NCBI RefSeq assembly: GCF_037975245.1
Contig: NC_092578.1
Span: 15,420,321 to 15,484,320 of the forward strand
Reading direction: 5' to 3'
Length of the DNA stretch: 64,000 bases
From: Apostichopus japonicus
Taxonomy: Eukaryota; Echinodermata; Holothuroidea; Aspidochirotida; Stichopodidae
Part shown: positions 27,557 through 38,608 of the stretch, piece by piece
Numbering within the stretch: the first letter of the stretch is position 1
Layout: every line of letters begins with the position of its first letter
The notes under the pieces: generated by a model
Databases searched by the model: none
Told to the model about the DNA's origin: nothing
What the model saw: only the letters and a program-made list of their open reading frames with translations
Position numbers and translations under genes: made by a program

Positions 27557-30500
27557 ATGGTAAGCACGTATCACGTACAAATCATCGCAACTAGGCTTTG
27601 TCATATTTCCATCTAGAGAATCATCACTTGCTAATTACCTTTGTATCGTAGACAACGACCTAGAATGTAATATGCTGTCTCATGCTTCTGTTAGCACGTT
27701 AGGATATAGTGACCTAATGTTAACCGTTTTCGCTGAGCATCAAATTCAAGATGTAGGCCTAAGCTGGGATTGTTCATAAGCACGCTTTTTGGGGCCGTTA
27801 ATGGAGAATATGTGTCCAGAACAAGACCCAAATAGGGTGCTACTGAAATAATCCTGTACAAGTCGATGCTGCTCCAGGCCGTAAGACACCTAGACTAGTA
27901 AACTTGGCAAAATGATTTAGGCCTATCTAGTTTGCCTCTGATCAAAAATATTTTGTGTTTTATGACTTGTTACATTTATAAATAAAACTCATAAATAAAA
28001 TTTCCATGTTGACCTTTCTCTTCTCTTATTTCAGTCTATTATGTCCTATAACGGATCTGCCATTGTGGCAATGAGGGGAAAGAATTGTGTGGCGATAGCG
28101 TCAGACAGGCGCTTTGGAATCCAAGCACAAACAGTCTCAATGGAGCGTCAGAAGATATTTGAAATGGCTCCTCATCTATACATTGGGTTATCTGGTCTAG
28201 GCACTGACGTACAAACAGTGTAAGTAGCACACCTACATTAGTGATACTTCTAATGATACTTGACTGTCACTTTACCTGACTGTGTGCCACAGCGATAGCA
28301 GCTATATCAGATGCTATTGTGGAGAAAAAGGACAGAAAAACAAACAAACCAGGGATTAGAAATGTCTTTCATGCCTTTTTGAGCAAATCCAAAAATATAC
28401 ACTCTATGAGACTATGTAGTACTGTATACTATGGCCAGTGTTCAGCTAAAGTAGCTTTTGAGATGAAGAGTTTCAGTTACAGTATGTTTAATTGTACATA
28501 TCATATTCAACAGGGTTTATACATGTGTTACACTTAACAATCAAAAAGTTTATTACAGCAACAAAAATATTATCGTCTGGAAATTTGTAGAAATCAAAGG
28601 CATGGAAAATTTATTTGTGATTAATATCTGTTACTACTGTTGTCTCTTTTAGATAGCTCTCAACTTCCATCTAAATTGTTTCCATGCTGTTTGTTAGGTT
28701 GATATTTAATACCATATGTAAGTTTCGTTATCAACATGTGAATGAATAACTTAAGTGTTAACTGTTTCCTTCATGCAATAAATAATAGAAACTTTGCTCC
28801 ATTATTATTATCCTTGATTAAAATTCTTTCTTTTATTCTGTTCCTCCACAGAGCCAACAGACTGAAGTTCCGGTTGAATCTATATACCTTGAGAGAAAAT
28901 AGAAATATAAAACCCAAAACATTCATGAGCATGGTAGCAAATTTACTGTATGAAAGGAGGTAAGAAAGAAAGATCTATCTTCTGGCATGAGAGTTTGAGT
29001 TAAACATGGAAGCAGTATGCAGACATCCCCTCCTGTGTTTCATGTTACATTAGCTTTTGGTTTGACATGAACTTTGACACAAACCTGCAAGTACTGTATC
29101 ACGTGGCAAATGACAGCCATCAGGTAAAAAATACCTGTCGCCCTCATGAAGTTTTCAATACCCTCAGCTATTAATGCAGTATTCAGAATTGAAAAATATC
29201 AGAGCAATTTTTATATCCAAACTTATGTTAACTAAAAAAATTGCATTCACCAAAAATATATACATACTTTTGTTTGGGGGGGGGGGGGGGTTGGATATAA
29301 GGCCTATTCATTACTTGTGATAGGCAGATGATCATTAGGCATGCAGAATTGTCTGATATTTCATGTTCCATGTAATACAATATTTATTGTAAGATACCTA
29401 TGTTTTTATAGATATAAAAGGTCATGTGCCAAGGTTTTCAGTTTGCATATTCAGAGCTTTTGTGAATCTGTGGTACATTCATGTCTGTGGGTTGTGTTAG
29501 TATTTGATTCTAAGTCTTGATAGTAGTTATTTAAGTTATGTGACCATGATTCTAATATTGCCTACTGACTAAGCTAAGCAACATTTGAGACTACAGCTAC
29601 AGAATAAGCTGCTTCCTTTTCTTCAGAAGACTATAAAACACCCTGCTTTCATTTGAAACATAAGACTCTAAGAAGTTTCTGCATATTAAATGCATCATTA
29701 GATCTGAAATGCTTTCTGGATTATTCTCGTCACAAAGAAACAGCTTTCTGCTTTGTGATATTTTCAATTTTGAGATGCAGAGCTATAGTTCTGATTACTG
29801 CATCTAAGAACAATTGCTTCATTGCTGATTAAATCTTTTACAATATAGTTAATTCTTTAAAGTATGAAAGTGATTCCAATAATAACTCACATGGTATGTA
29901 AGTCGTGTAGTGTAGAGTTCTTAAACTACTTCACACAATCAAGTTGTAACAAGCTGTTCGTCTTTCCTGTTCTGATGAATTGTATTTGTAAGGTAAAGCT
30001 TTGAAGTTGTTGTGCTATGTTCTGTTATTTTAATTTTGTTACTTTTTACAACTTACATTACAAATATATATGCACTCCGCCCGAATGCCTCCATCACTTA
30101 TCATCGTTGATAACGTCTTTACTCTGCAGGTTTGGGCCATATTTTACCGAGCCAGTGATTGCTGGTCTTGATCCCAAGACTTTTGAGCCTTTCATCTGTA
30201 ATTTAGACCTTATCGGCTGTCCAATGGTCACAGACGACTTTGTCGTAGCTGGAACTTGTACAGAACAGTTATATGGAATGTGTGAATCGCTGTGGCAACC
30301 AGACTTGGTGAGTAAAACAGAGAGTTGTCTTTTAAAAAAGCAGCTTTTTTGGCTGATTTTGATAATGTGATGTTCGATGCTGTTTTATACTAAAATCTTA
30401 CGTCAATCAAGCTGATTATCTCAACCAGCCAAGCTATATATTAGAAAGTGGAGTGGAAGTATAAGTCCCAACTTTTTTGAAATTTTCATATAGGTTTTTT

Positions 30501-32085
30501 TTACTGTCCTAAATATGTAGCTATTGAAAGTGTCTGGACGACAAAATATTTCGGATTGAATCAAGTTCTTTAATTACTTATTTATGAACCTTCATTTCTT
30601 GAACAAATCACTTGAGGCAAGTGCTTTAGTGTGATCAGTTGTAATCTGAAAAGCTGCTCATAGGAATATTCCAGTGGCGGACAATGTACAAGTGGCAAAC
30701 TTGTATTGAAGAAAAAAAAATCCACATTTTAAATTGAAAACCAAAATATCAGTAGCTTGTGCCTAACTGGAAATATGGCTGATTGAATGTAGCCGTCTTG
30801 ACAGACTTAACCTTCTCGAACCTCAGGGGGTGAATCGCAGTGAGTGGTCTCTGCTGTTTTCTGGACAGATGGTTTTCAAAAGCTTTTGATTAGCTGTTAT
30901 ACTCCTTTTTGTTGATTTATCTTTGAAAAAATTATGAACTTTGAATGTTTGTTTAGCTGTTAAACTTCCCTGTAGCGAGAATTTCATCAAACTGCAACTC
31001 TTTTGTAGAATGTTGTATTTCCTTGTGGATAAGTGATTGAAATTTTGTTTCTTTTCTTTCTTTTTGTTTAATACAGTTACAAAAATCAGCTCATTTGTGC
31101 TGATGACATCTTCAATCTGCTGTTGCCAAATGCCAAATTTACAAAATATCACTAAATTTAAAACAAGGTCATATTTTTTGGCAGAAAAAAATGCTGTGAT
31201 GATCTGGGGTTTGACCCTTAAAAATGATGTTGAAAATTGTCAGTAATTTTGCTAAGAATCAGCATCAGCCACCAGGAGGAAATCCTTTTTAACTTCCTGT
31301 TCATTATTTAATCCAGTAAGATTGTTTAAAGACGAATGCTAGATTTTAAGTTAAATACACATTGTCTTTGTCATCCTTTTGTATCCAGGAGCCAGATGAC
31401 CTGTTTGAGACCATTTCCCAAGCTCTCCTCAATGCTGTAGATAGAGATGCTGTGTCTGGTTGGGGAGTCATTGTACATGTCATGTAAGTCTGCAACTGTT
31501 AAATCCCTCCAAAGTTCTCTTTACTTTTGTTTTATTTCTGATTTAGGTCGTAAATTGGATACGTAGTGATCTTAAATTACTACTCTGTTTCGAAACGATG
31601 CGAGGAGATCCTGTCAATGTAAATCATAGAAGTCTAATATGTTACACAGTTTTGCTACATTTTTGTTTAATTCAGGGAAAGGCACACTAAATATTAAAAC
31701 TTTATTATTATTTTGGTAAGAGAAATATATAAAACTGGAATAGCTTGACTTCTTTCCAGAAAAAAAAGTTGTGTTGGTCTTCTGCACATCTGGTTAACAT
31801 CAAATAATTATTTTGAAGGGCATAATAGATGCATAATAGTTGCATAAAGGAAATTTTTTTCTTTCGCAGTTTGATTATATTTTATACTTTTGTTATAGGT
31901 TGCCAATTTTTTTTTAATATTGAACATTAAACCAAACCAAAAGTTGTATCTCCTTTACCGATGTGAAATCCAGTACATCATATAGATACAAAGTGGAATC
32001 TCTGTCAAATATGTCATCGTTTCATTTCTCCCGCAGAGAAAAAGACAAGATCACAACGAAGACGCTGAAAGCAAGAATGGATTGA
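27557..32085 (+). CDS. PSMB3: 20S proteasome subunit beta type-3, 6 exons, 205 aa
   Basis: Coding exons are 27557-27559, 28035-28219, 28852-28959, 30130-30307, 31389-31483 and 32037-32085. All introns are GT-AG and the sum is 206 codons with the stop, giving 205 aa, the same length as human PSMB3. The first coding exon is only the ATG, directly followed by GTAAGC. Exon 2 opens with [20 protein letters not shown], the beta-3 N-terminus. Other landmarks are [10 protein letters not shown]-like [75 protein letters not shown] and the C-terminal [16 protein letters not shown]. Beta-3 is a non-catalytic ring subunit of the 20S core in cytosol and nucleus; no N-terminal active-site Thr is present, as expected. 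The dispensable-looking ATG-only exon means a search starting at exon 2 would choose the wrong start. Confidence 0.98.
29265..29291 (+). repeat. G homopolymer in PSMB3 intron 3
   Basis: About 16 consecutive G bases follow TTTGTTT in the intron between exons 3 and 4. The true length is uncertain, as for all homopolymers in an assembly. Confidence 0.7.
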
Positions 32086-33680
32086 TCCCAGTCACTTTGG
32101 TGTGTTTGTTTATATAGTAAGGAACTCTTGGGAGACATCGAGCCATCCCTTCAGTCGGTATCTAAGAAAATCTCTGACAGAAAGCAACTTTTTTATCGTC
32201 TTGGATGAAAACGTTGACTCGAGAAAGGTCAGTGGTCAGAAAGAGACCTCTGGCCACTCTGGAAAAAAAGCAGCGTACACAGTCATACGATTTCATCATA
32301 TAACCGATGGCATTGTGAGGTTTAGGTAATTCTCATGAAGATAACCTACCAGGTTAAGTGATGGATAGGTTTACTTGTAATGTGTGTTTGACATGCATAT
32401 ATAAAGCAGGTTACAAATGCAGCATCCACCATTCCTGACCTGCCATGCATGTAGAGCAATTGGAGTACTTCTTTCGCTCATAACAGTGGTTTTCTTACTT
32501 CTTTTTTTTTCACACTTTTCTGCTGCTATCTTTATACGTTAGTCTACATGAAGATCTGAGTTTAGAAGATGCATGAGATGCAATGGAAAACTCTTCAGAC
32601 AATCAAAATTGTCCTTGAAAGTTCTAACAAAAAAACCCCCAACAGTTTCCCCATGAAAATTGTCATTCAGTCTATACTACATACAGGTTGTTGGACAATA
32701 GCACTATCATTTCAGAATCCATGGAAGAAGATCCAAGTTGTTGTAACTAAATCCCTGTGTAGTTTGTTAAAAGTTAGTCCCAGTAATGGAAATTGTCACA
32801 ATTTGAAGAAAGAGGAGGGGGGGGTCCACAGAAATGGGATATACCTGATAAGGTTTAAGCTGAGAGGTTTGCTTTAATTACTTGGTTATTAACTCTCTGC
32901 AGTTTAAATGACTGCTAGAGAGTGGTGTATTTTACCATTTTTGTAGCAGTGTCGATTTCCTATCTTTCATTGTTAGACAGTGCCATACCACATCATGATT
33001 TAAAGCTACTGTTTTGGCTGCTGTTCTGGGGCCAAGGAACTGATAAAGTTTGGTGAAAACAATGTGATCTTTTTTTTCTTCATGTGCAGACACTTTCCTG
33101 GATGAGCAAAGTTACAAATTAAGTTGCTGGTATCTACTACAAACCTTGGTCATAGTGAAACTCCCAACTTTAAATTAAAATGTGTGTAACCAAATGACTT
33201 AAAAGTCATTGATATGCAGGTGGAAGAATATTAAATATATCTAAGACATCACAGGCAAATATCTGGAAGCAAACTTGACTAGAATATTTTAAAAAATTCT
33301 TGAAATGAGCTTTCAAAACCAGATGATCACTCAAGCATTGGAAAATTATCCAAATCTTCCATATGTCCATTCATATTATTGTGTAGATCTTCTCAGATTC
33401 TCATGTAAGGGGTAATTATTTAAGTTTTGTTTTATAACTAAGATGTTTTTTTTTCTTTTGAAAGCAGCTTTGACTGTTCTTGAAAAGAGACAAAATTGTG
33501 TACAGAACCTCACAATAAATGAGATAAAAAAGAAAGATGTGACATCTGTCTTTGTTTCTATTTGCTTAGGCCTACTTCTGATTTATACACTTAAAAGGAG
33601 CTAGTTTTGTTTTACAACTAAATTTACACTGTGTAGTGTGTTGTCTCCTAGATTTAATCAATTTACTATTGCTTGTATAT
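32086..33680. other. PSMB3 3' UTR and flank
   Basis: AT-rich sequence with no recognisable gene. An AATAAA at 33,514-33,519 is the clearest polyadenylation signal after PSMB3, implying a 3' UTR of about 1.4 kb if used. Short open frames here lack any domain. Confidence 0.5.
33514..33519 (+). promoter_or_regulatory. Candidate polyadenylation signal (PSMB3)
   Basis: AATAAA followed by an A-rich then T/G-rich stretch, about 1.43 kb after the stop codon. Confidence 0.4.
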
Positions 33681-33681
33681 A

Positions 33682-34182
33682 GCTCCCCTTCAGAGAATTC
33701 AGATCGCTGCTGCGCGTCTAGTCTCACTCACTTAGAAGTTTGATCACATCACTCCTGTACTCCGTTCATTGCATTGGCTTCCCATCTCTCAGCGCATCCA
33801 GTTTAAGATTCTACTTCTCACCTACAAAGCGATCAACGGGCTTGCCCCTCAATATATCACTGACCTTCTTACTCCTTTGCGTCGGTCAACTACAGTTCCG
33901 CTTTGCTTTTCCGATCATGTGCATTTGCAATTAACTCCCGGTCCACGTAGCCGCACTCGCTATGGCGAACGTGCCTTTTCTGTTGCTGCGCCTTCTCTTT
34001 GGAACAAACTCTTATTTCACGTGACTATCCCTCCCTTTGTATTTTCAAGAGACAAAAACATTTCTGTTTGATTCCTAGTTTCTTTATTGCTTTGGTTTCC
34101 TTCGTCTCTTTCCTACCTTTTAAAGCGCTTTGAAACGCTGTATTAAGCGCTATATAAGTGTCATTTATTATTATTATTATTT
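33682..34182 (+). mobile_element. LINE fragment: C-terminal end of a CR1/L2-type reverse transcriptase ORF plus 3' tail
   Basis: Translation gives LQRIQIAAARLV, then after a stop codon HWLPISQRIQFKILLLTYKA, INGLAPQYI and SRTRYGERAFSVAAPSLWNKL. These are hallmark phrases of the region C-terminal to the reverse transcriptase in CR1/L2-like non-LTR retrotransposons. The frame is broken by a stop at about 33,731 and a frameshift at about 34,015, so it is dead. The 3' end has GCGCTTTGAAACGCTG, GCGCTATATAAG and a TTATT tail, as in intact 3' ends of this class. It is 5'-truncated and lies in the direction of PSMB3 transcription. Confidence 0.88.
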
Positions 34183-34230
34183 TGAAGCAGTTCTTTTGCC
34201 ACACACCAGTTTACCACTTAATCATAAATA

Positions 34231-36815
34231 TAACAAGAGCCCAAGGGCACTGTGGTTCCTTGCTTGGGGTATATGACAATACACATCATATTATCAAGCA
34301 AGATTGGACTGAAATAGTCCAAGTAATTGTCCTACATGTTCCCATAAAGTAACCAACACTATAGCCAACACTTTTGTGATCACAAAATGTGATCGGATTT
34401 TTTATCAAAAGGCACTTTTGAGATCTAAATATGGCGTCGAAAATGTAAGAAATATAAGAGACCTACAAGCGTGTCAACAGATATGATAACAATGGTGACC
34501 TCAGATGACATGACCTTGAAGTTTCAAAATGTTCCACCACCCCATTCACAACTTGTCCCAAAATATCAACCATGTCACACCTTGGCATTGAGATTTAATT
34601 GCATTAAATGTCAAAAAATTAACTTTTGAACTTGTATGTAACTTCACACACAAAGGTCACCCGGAGGTCAACCAATTGACATTTTTGATCGGTGAGACCT
34701 AAATAGAGCATGACTTTAAAATTCAAACATTTTTTCTTTGCCCATTTTTTCCCCCCATATAATACTACTTTTTTAACATTAGCTGACCTTTGGTGACCTT
34801 GGATCACATGACCGTTAAGTTTGAAAATATTCCCCTATACCATTTGCAACTTGTCCAAAAAATCAACCTTGTCACACCTTGGCACTGGGAGTTATTGCAT
34901 TAAATGTGTGAAAATTAACTTTGACCTCATATAACTTCGCACACGAAGGTCAAATGGGGGTCAACCCATTGACATTTATGATCAGAAGGTACCTTTAACC
35001 TCTGAAAATAGCATTGAAACTGTAAAAATCCACAAAACACGAAAAGGTCACCAGAGGTCAAATTGAGGTCAAGGGTCACCCAGATGCGGGTCGACAATTG
35101 GATTACATTGGAGCAACTCCCAACCCTAACGGACAATTTGTTCTTAAGTTGTCGCAAAAATACTAGTTTTTTATCATTAATTGACCTTTGGTGACCTTGT
35201 ATCACATGACCGTTAAGTTTGAAAATATTCCCCTATACCATTTGCAACTACTCCAAAAATATCAACCTTGTCACACCTTGGAACTGGGAGTTATTGCATT
35301 AAATGTCTGAAAATTAAGTTTGACCTCATATAACTTCGCACACGAAGGTCACACAGGGGTCAACCTATTGACATTTATGATCAGAAGGTACCTTTGACAT
35401 CTGAAAATAGCATCGAAACTAAAAAATCCACAAAACACGAAAAGGTCACCAGAGGTCAAATTGAGGTCAAGGGTCACCCAGATGCGGGTCGACAATTGGA
35501 CTTCATTGAAGCAACTCCCAACTCTAACGGACAATTTGTTCTCAAGTTATCGTAAAAATACTAGTTTTTTATCATTAATTGACCTTTGGTGACCTTGTAT
35601 CACATAACCGTTAAGTTTGAAAATATTCCCCTATACCATTTGCAACTTGTCTCAAAATATCAACTGTGTAACACCTTGGCACTGGGAGTTATTACACTAA
35701 ATGTCTGAAAATTAACTTTGACCTCATATAACTTAACATACAAATGTCACCTTGGGTCAACTTATTGACATTTTTGATTGATGAGACCTAAATTAGAGCA
35801 TCAAACTATAAAAAATTCAAACATTTTTTTCTTTGCCCATTTTCTACCCCCAAAATACTAGTTTTTTGACATTAATTGACCTTTGGTGACCTAGGATCAC
35901 ATGACCGGTAAGTTTGAAAATATTCCCCTATACCATTTGCAACTTGTCCAAAAATATCAACCATGTCACACCTTGGAACTGGGAGTTGTTGCATTAAATG
36001 TGTGAAAATTAACTTTGACCTCGTATAACTTCGCACACGAAGGTCACACGGGTGTCAACCAATTGACATTTTTGATCGGAAGGTACCTTTGATATCCAAA
36101 TCTAGCATCAAAACCAAACATTTTCTTTTTTGCTCGTTTTCTCCCAAAATAAGCACATTTTTTCTAATGTGACCTTTGACCTTTTGACCTTGGTTTCAGA
36201 TGTAGTTTAATCTCCTGATTCCAAAAAACAAAACGAAAAGTCTGTACAACCATCCTAACTCCGACCGAAAAACTTTGACCCCATATAACTTCGCACATAA
36301 AGGTCACACGGGGTCAACCTATTGACATTTATGATCAGAAGGTACCTTTGACATCTGAAAATAGCATCGAAACTGTAAAAATCCCAAAAACACGAAAAGG
36401 TCACCAGAGGTCAAATTGAGGTCAAGGGTCACCCAGATGCGGGTCGACAATTGGATTACATTGAGGCAACTCCCAACCCTAACAGACATTTCGTTCTCAA
36501 GATATTGCAAAAATTCTAGTTTTTTATCATTAATTGACCTTTGGTGACCTCGGATCACATGACCGTTAAGTTTGAAAATGCTCCCCTAACCAGTTCACAA
36601 CTTGTCCCAAAATATCAATCTTGTCGCACATTGGCACTGGGAGTTATTGCAGTTTTAATATTTTCGGCTTTTGGACCATAACTGACCTTTGGTGACCTTT
36701 GTGGGCACCAAAAACAATAGGGCACACCTTCTCCATATGGCGGATCTATAGTCCAAGTTTGGCCTCAATCCAACATTCCCTTATTGAGATAGAGCGTACC
36801 CAAGCAAGTGTCACA

Positions 36816-36848
<33 letters not shown>

Positions 36849-36892
36849 CAACCTGACTGCATAGGTTCCTTTTGCTAAAGCAAGGAACCAAA
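34231..36892. mobile_element. Composite repeat element rich in TGACCT/AGGTCA half-sites
   Basis: The left edge reads AACAAGAGCCCAAGGGCACT followed by GTGGTTCCTTGCTT. The right edge ends in a hairpin GGTTCCTT...AAGGAACC (36,864-36,889) preceded by a CA microsatellite. The reverse complement of the right end also reads TTGGTTCCTTGCTT, so the ends share 12 of 14 bases in inverted orientation. The interior is a nested tandem array anchored on GATCACATGACCGTTAAG. Anchors lie near 34,796, 35,191, 35,591, 35,889 and 36,546, with a more diverged one near 34,498. Units are either ~298 bp or ~397 bp, the longer ones carrying an extra ~100-bp AGGTCA-rich segment. No coding frame or clear target duplication is seen; it may be a non-autonomous DNA transposon or Helitron-like element. 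Confidence 0.7.
36817..36846. repeat. (CA)n microsatellite
   Basis: About 15 AC units directly before the terminal hairpin of the composite element. Confidence 0.95.
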
Positions 36893-38572
36893 AAGTATGA
36901 TTCACACTCCCATTGTTAATTTTCTTCACTTTTTTGTTCTATGTGCTTCTGCTTTTTAAAAAAATTCTCAAGGTTGTGACATCGATGCAGCATACACAGG
37001 CACTATTCACATTATGATGGGTACTGTGGCAAGGTGGGAAAGGGGGGGGGGATACATTGTGAGCAGAATCAGCTGTTTTAAAGTGAAGAGGGGTTTTTGA
37101 TATCAATTGTGTTAAACGTAGACTTGAAAGAACAAGTTTCCTTATGACTGGGAACAGTACTTCAAGAACTCAGAAAAGGTGTTTCTTTTATAGTTTTCTT
37201 TCAAATATTGTATTTTTTTTTTTCAAATTGAAAAATCTTAATTATTACTTAACTAAAGAAAGTAGAATAATACTTAATAGCATAGTAACTCTGAAGTGAT
37301 CAATACTTTCACATTAGTATGTACAGTAACAACGATGTTTTCTTTCACATACAAAATGAATGCTGAATAGGAAAGTCAATAAAAGTGTAAATTTTTTTTT
37401 AAAAATTGTAAAAAGGCATAGTATAGGAAGTACTATCATTCTTGGGAGTGAGAATTAATCTACATTGACAAATCAGGGTTGTCTCAGAAATGGGGGCCCT
37501 GGGAGACAAGTATCTGTTTATACCTAAACTTACTACAGAAACAGCAGCAGTGCATAAAGCACCAGTAAATAGTAAGGAATGCTCTTGCTAAATTTTTCCA
37601 CTTTGTATATTTTTTTATAAACAAACTTATGTATTAAGCTAAATGTTTAATGCCAGATGTGCTCGGGGAGTAACATATTTCAAACATACTAACAGAGAAT
37701 TCTCGGTGAAATGTGATAACATATTATTACTCCCTACATATTTACCAAACGGAGTAAATTTTTGTCTTCCATTACCGCCAAAAGAACAAGGATCTTCGCA
37801 CATTCTCCCAGCAATAGACGTGTGACATTTTATCTATAGGTCCTACCGTTAGTAATGCACTAATCTAAAACACTGCCACCTTTAGTATCTGCAGTGCACT
37901 GCACTCGGACATTTGAATGCTACAGAAAGTATAATCTTAATAGCAACACCAGAAGGGTATGCAGCACAAGGCAGAACTGCACTCAGTCTCAGACATATGA
38001 ACAGTACAGAAAGTAAGTTAAATAGCAACACCCATGCTATGTATACTGTGCAGAAAAGCTATGTTCATTTGTCAGTAGAAAGTCAAATATCATTACTCCT
38101 AGTATGCTGTAAGGGGAAGCAATACTTGGAAATCTTTCAGAAACGTCATTTCAATACCAACTGAAAAGTATGTGAAATCTGTACAGCTGAACTCAGACAT
38201 GTGAACAGTACATTTTACCATATTATCTCTAGCATACAATACAATGCTTTCCTCGCTCTAACAGCACCTTCATGACAGTAATCTTGGGACTGCTGCATTA
38301 CAAACAATTTGTCCCCATCTTTTCCAGACTTTCTGTATGGGAGTAACATCCCCTTACCCATTACAGATTTGTGCTTTGTTACATGTTTTGATTAAGTAAA
38401 CACTAAGACACTTCTGAATGAAGAATAAAGCTTACGATATATATATATATCTGTACAAACAAGGCAGAACAAACCTTTCCTTACAAACTGACAACAGTTA
38501 AATGAAAGAGAAACAAGGGTTTGTATTTTGGTGGACGGTTTTGAGTCATTATTTCTGTCGATCAAATCATTT
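36893..38572. other. Spacer between the composite repeat and SPAG6
   Basis: AT-rich with homopolymers near 37,042 (G) and 37,205 (T). Imperfect copies of a short unit (ACTC-GACAT-TGAA-AGTACAGAAAGTA, then AATAGCAACACC) occur near 37,900, 37,985 and 38,190. No gene is recognised. The stretch near SPAG6 may be its 3' UTR. Confidence 0.5.
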
Positions 38573-38578
38573 TTTATT
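38573..38578 (-). promoter_or_regulatory. Candidate polyadenylation signal (SPAG6)
   Basis: TTTATT on the plus strand gives AATAAA on the sense strand, about 31 bp after the stop codon. Another AATAAA overlaps the TAA stop itself (38,605-38,610). Either would give a very short 3' UTR. Confidence 0.35.
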
Positions 38579-38608
38579 CTCATCAAAAAGTTTTAACACT
38601 AAGTTTTA

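Noticed and set aside
32102-32329. 75-codon frame directly after PSMB3
   Set aside because: It lies in the presumed 3' UTR and has no known domain.
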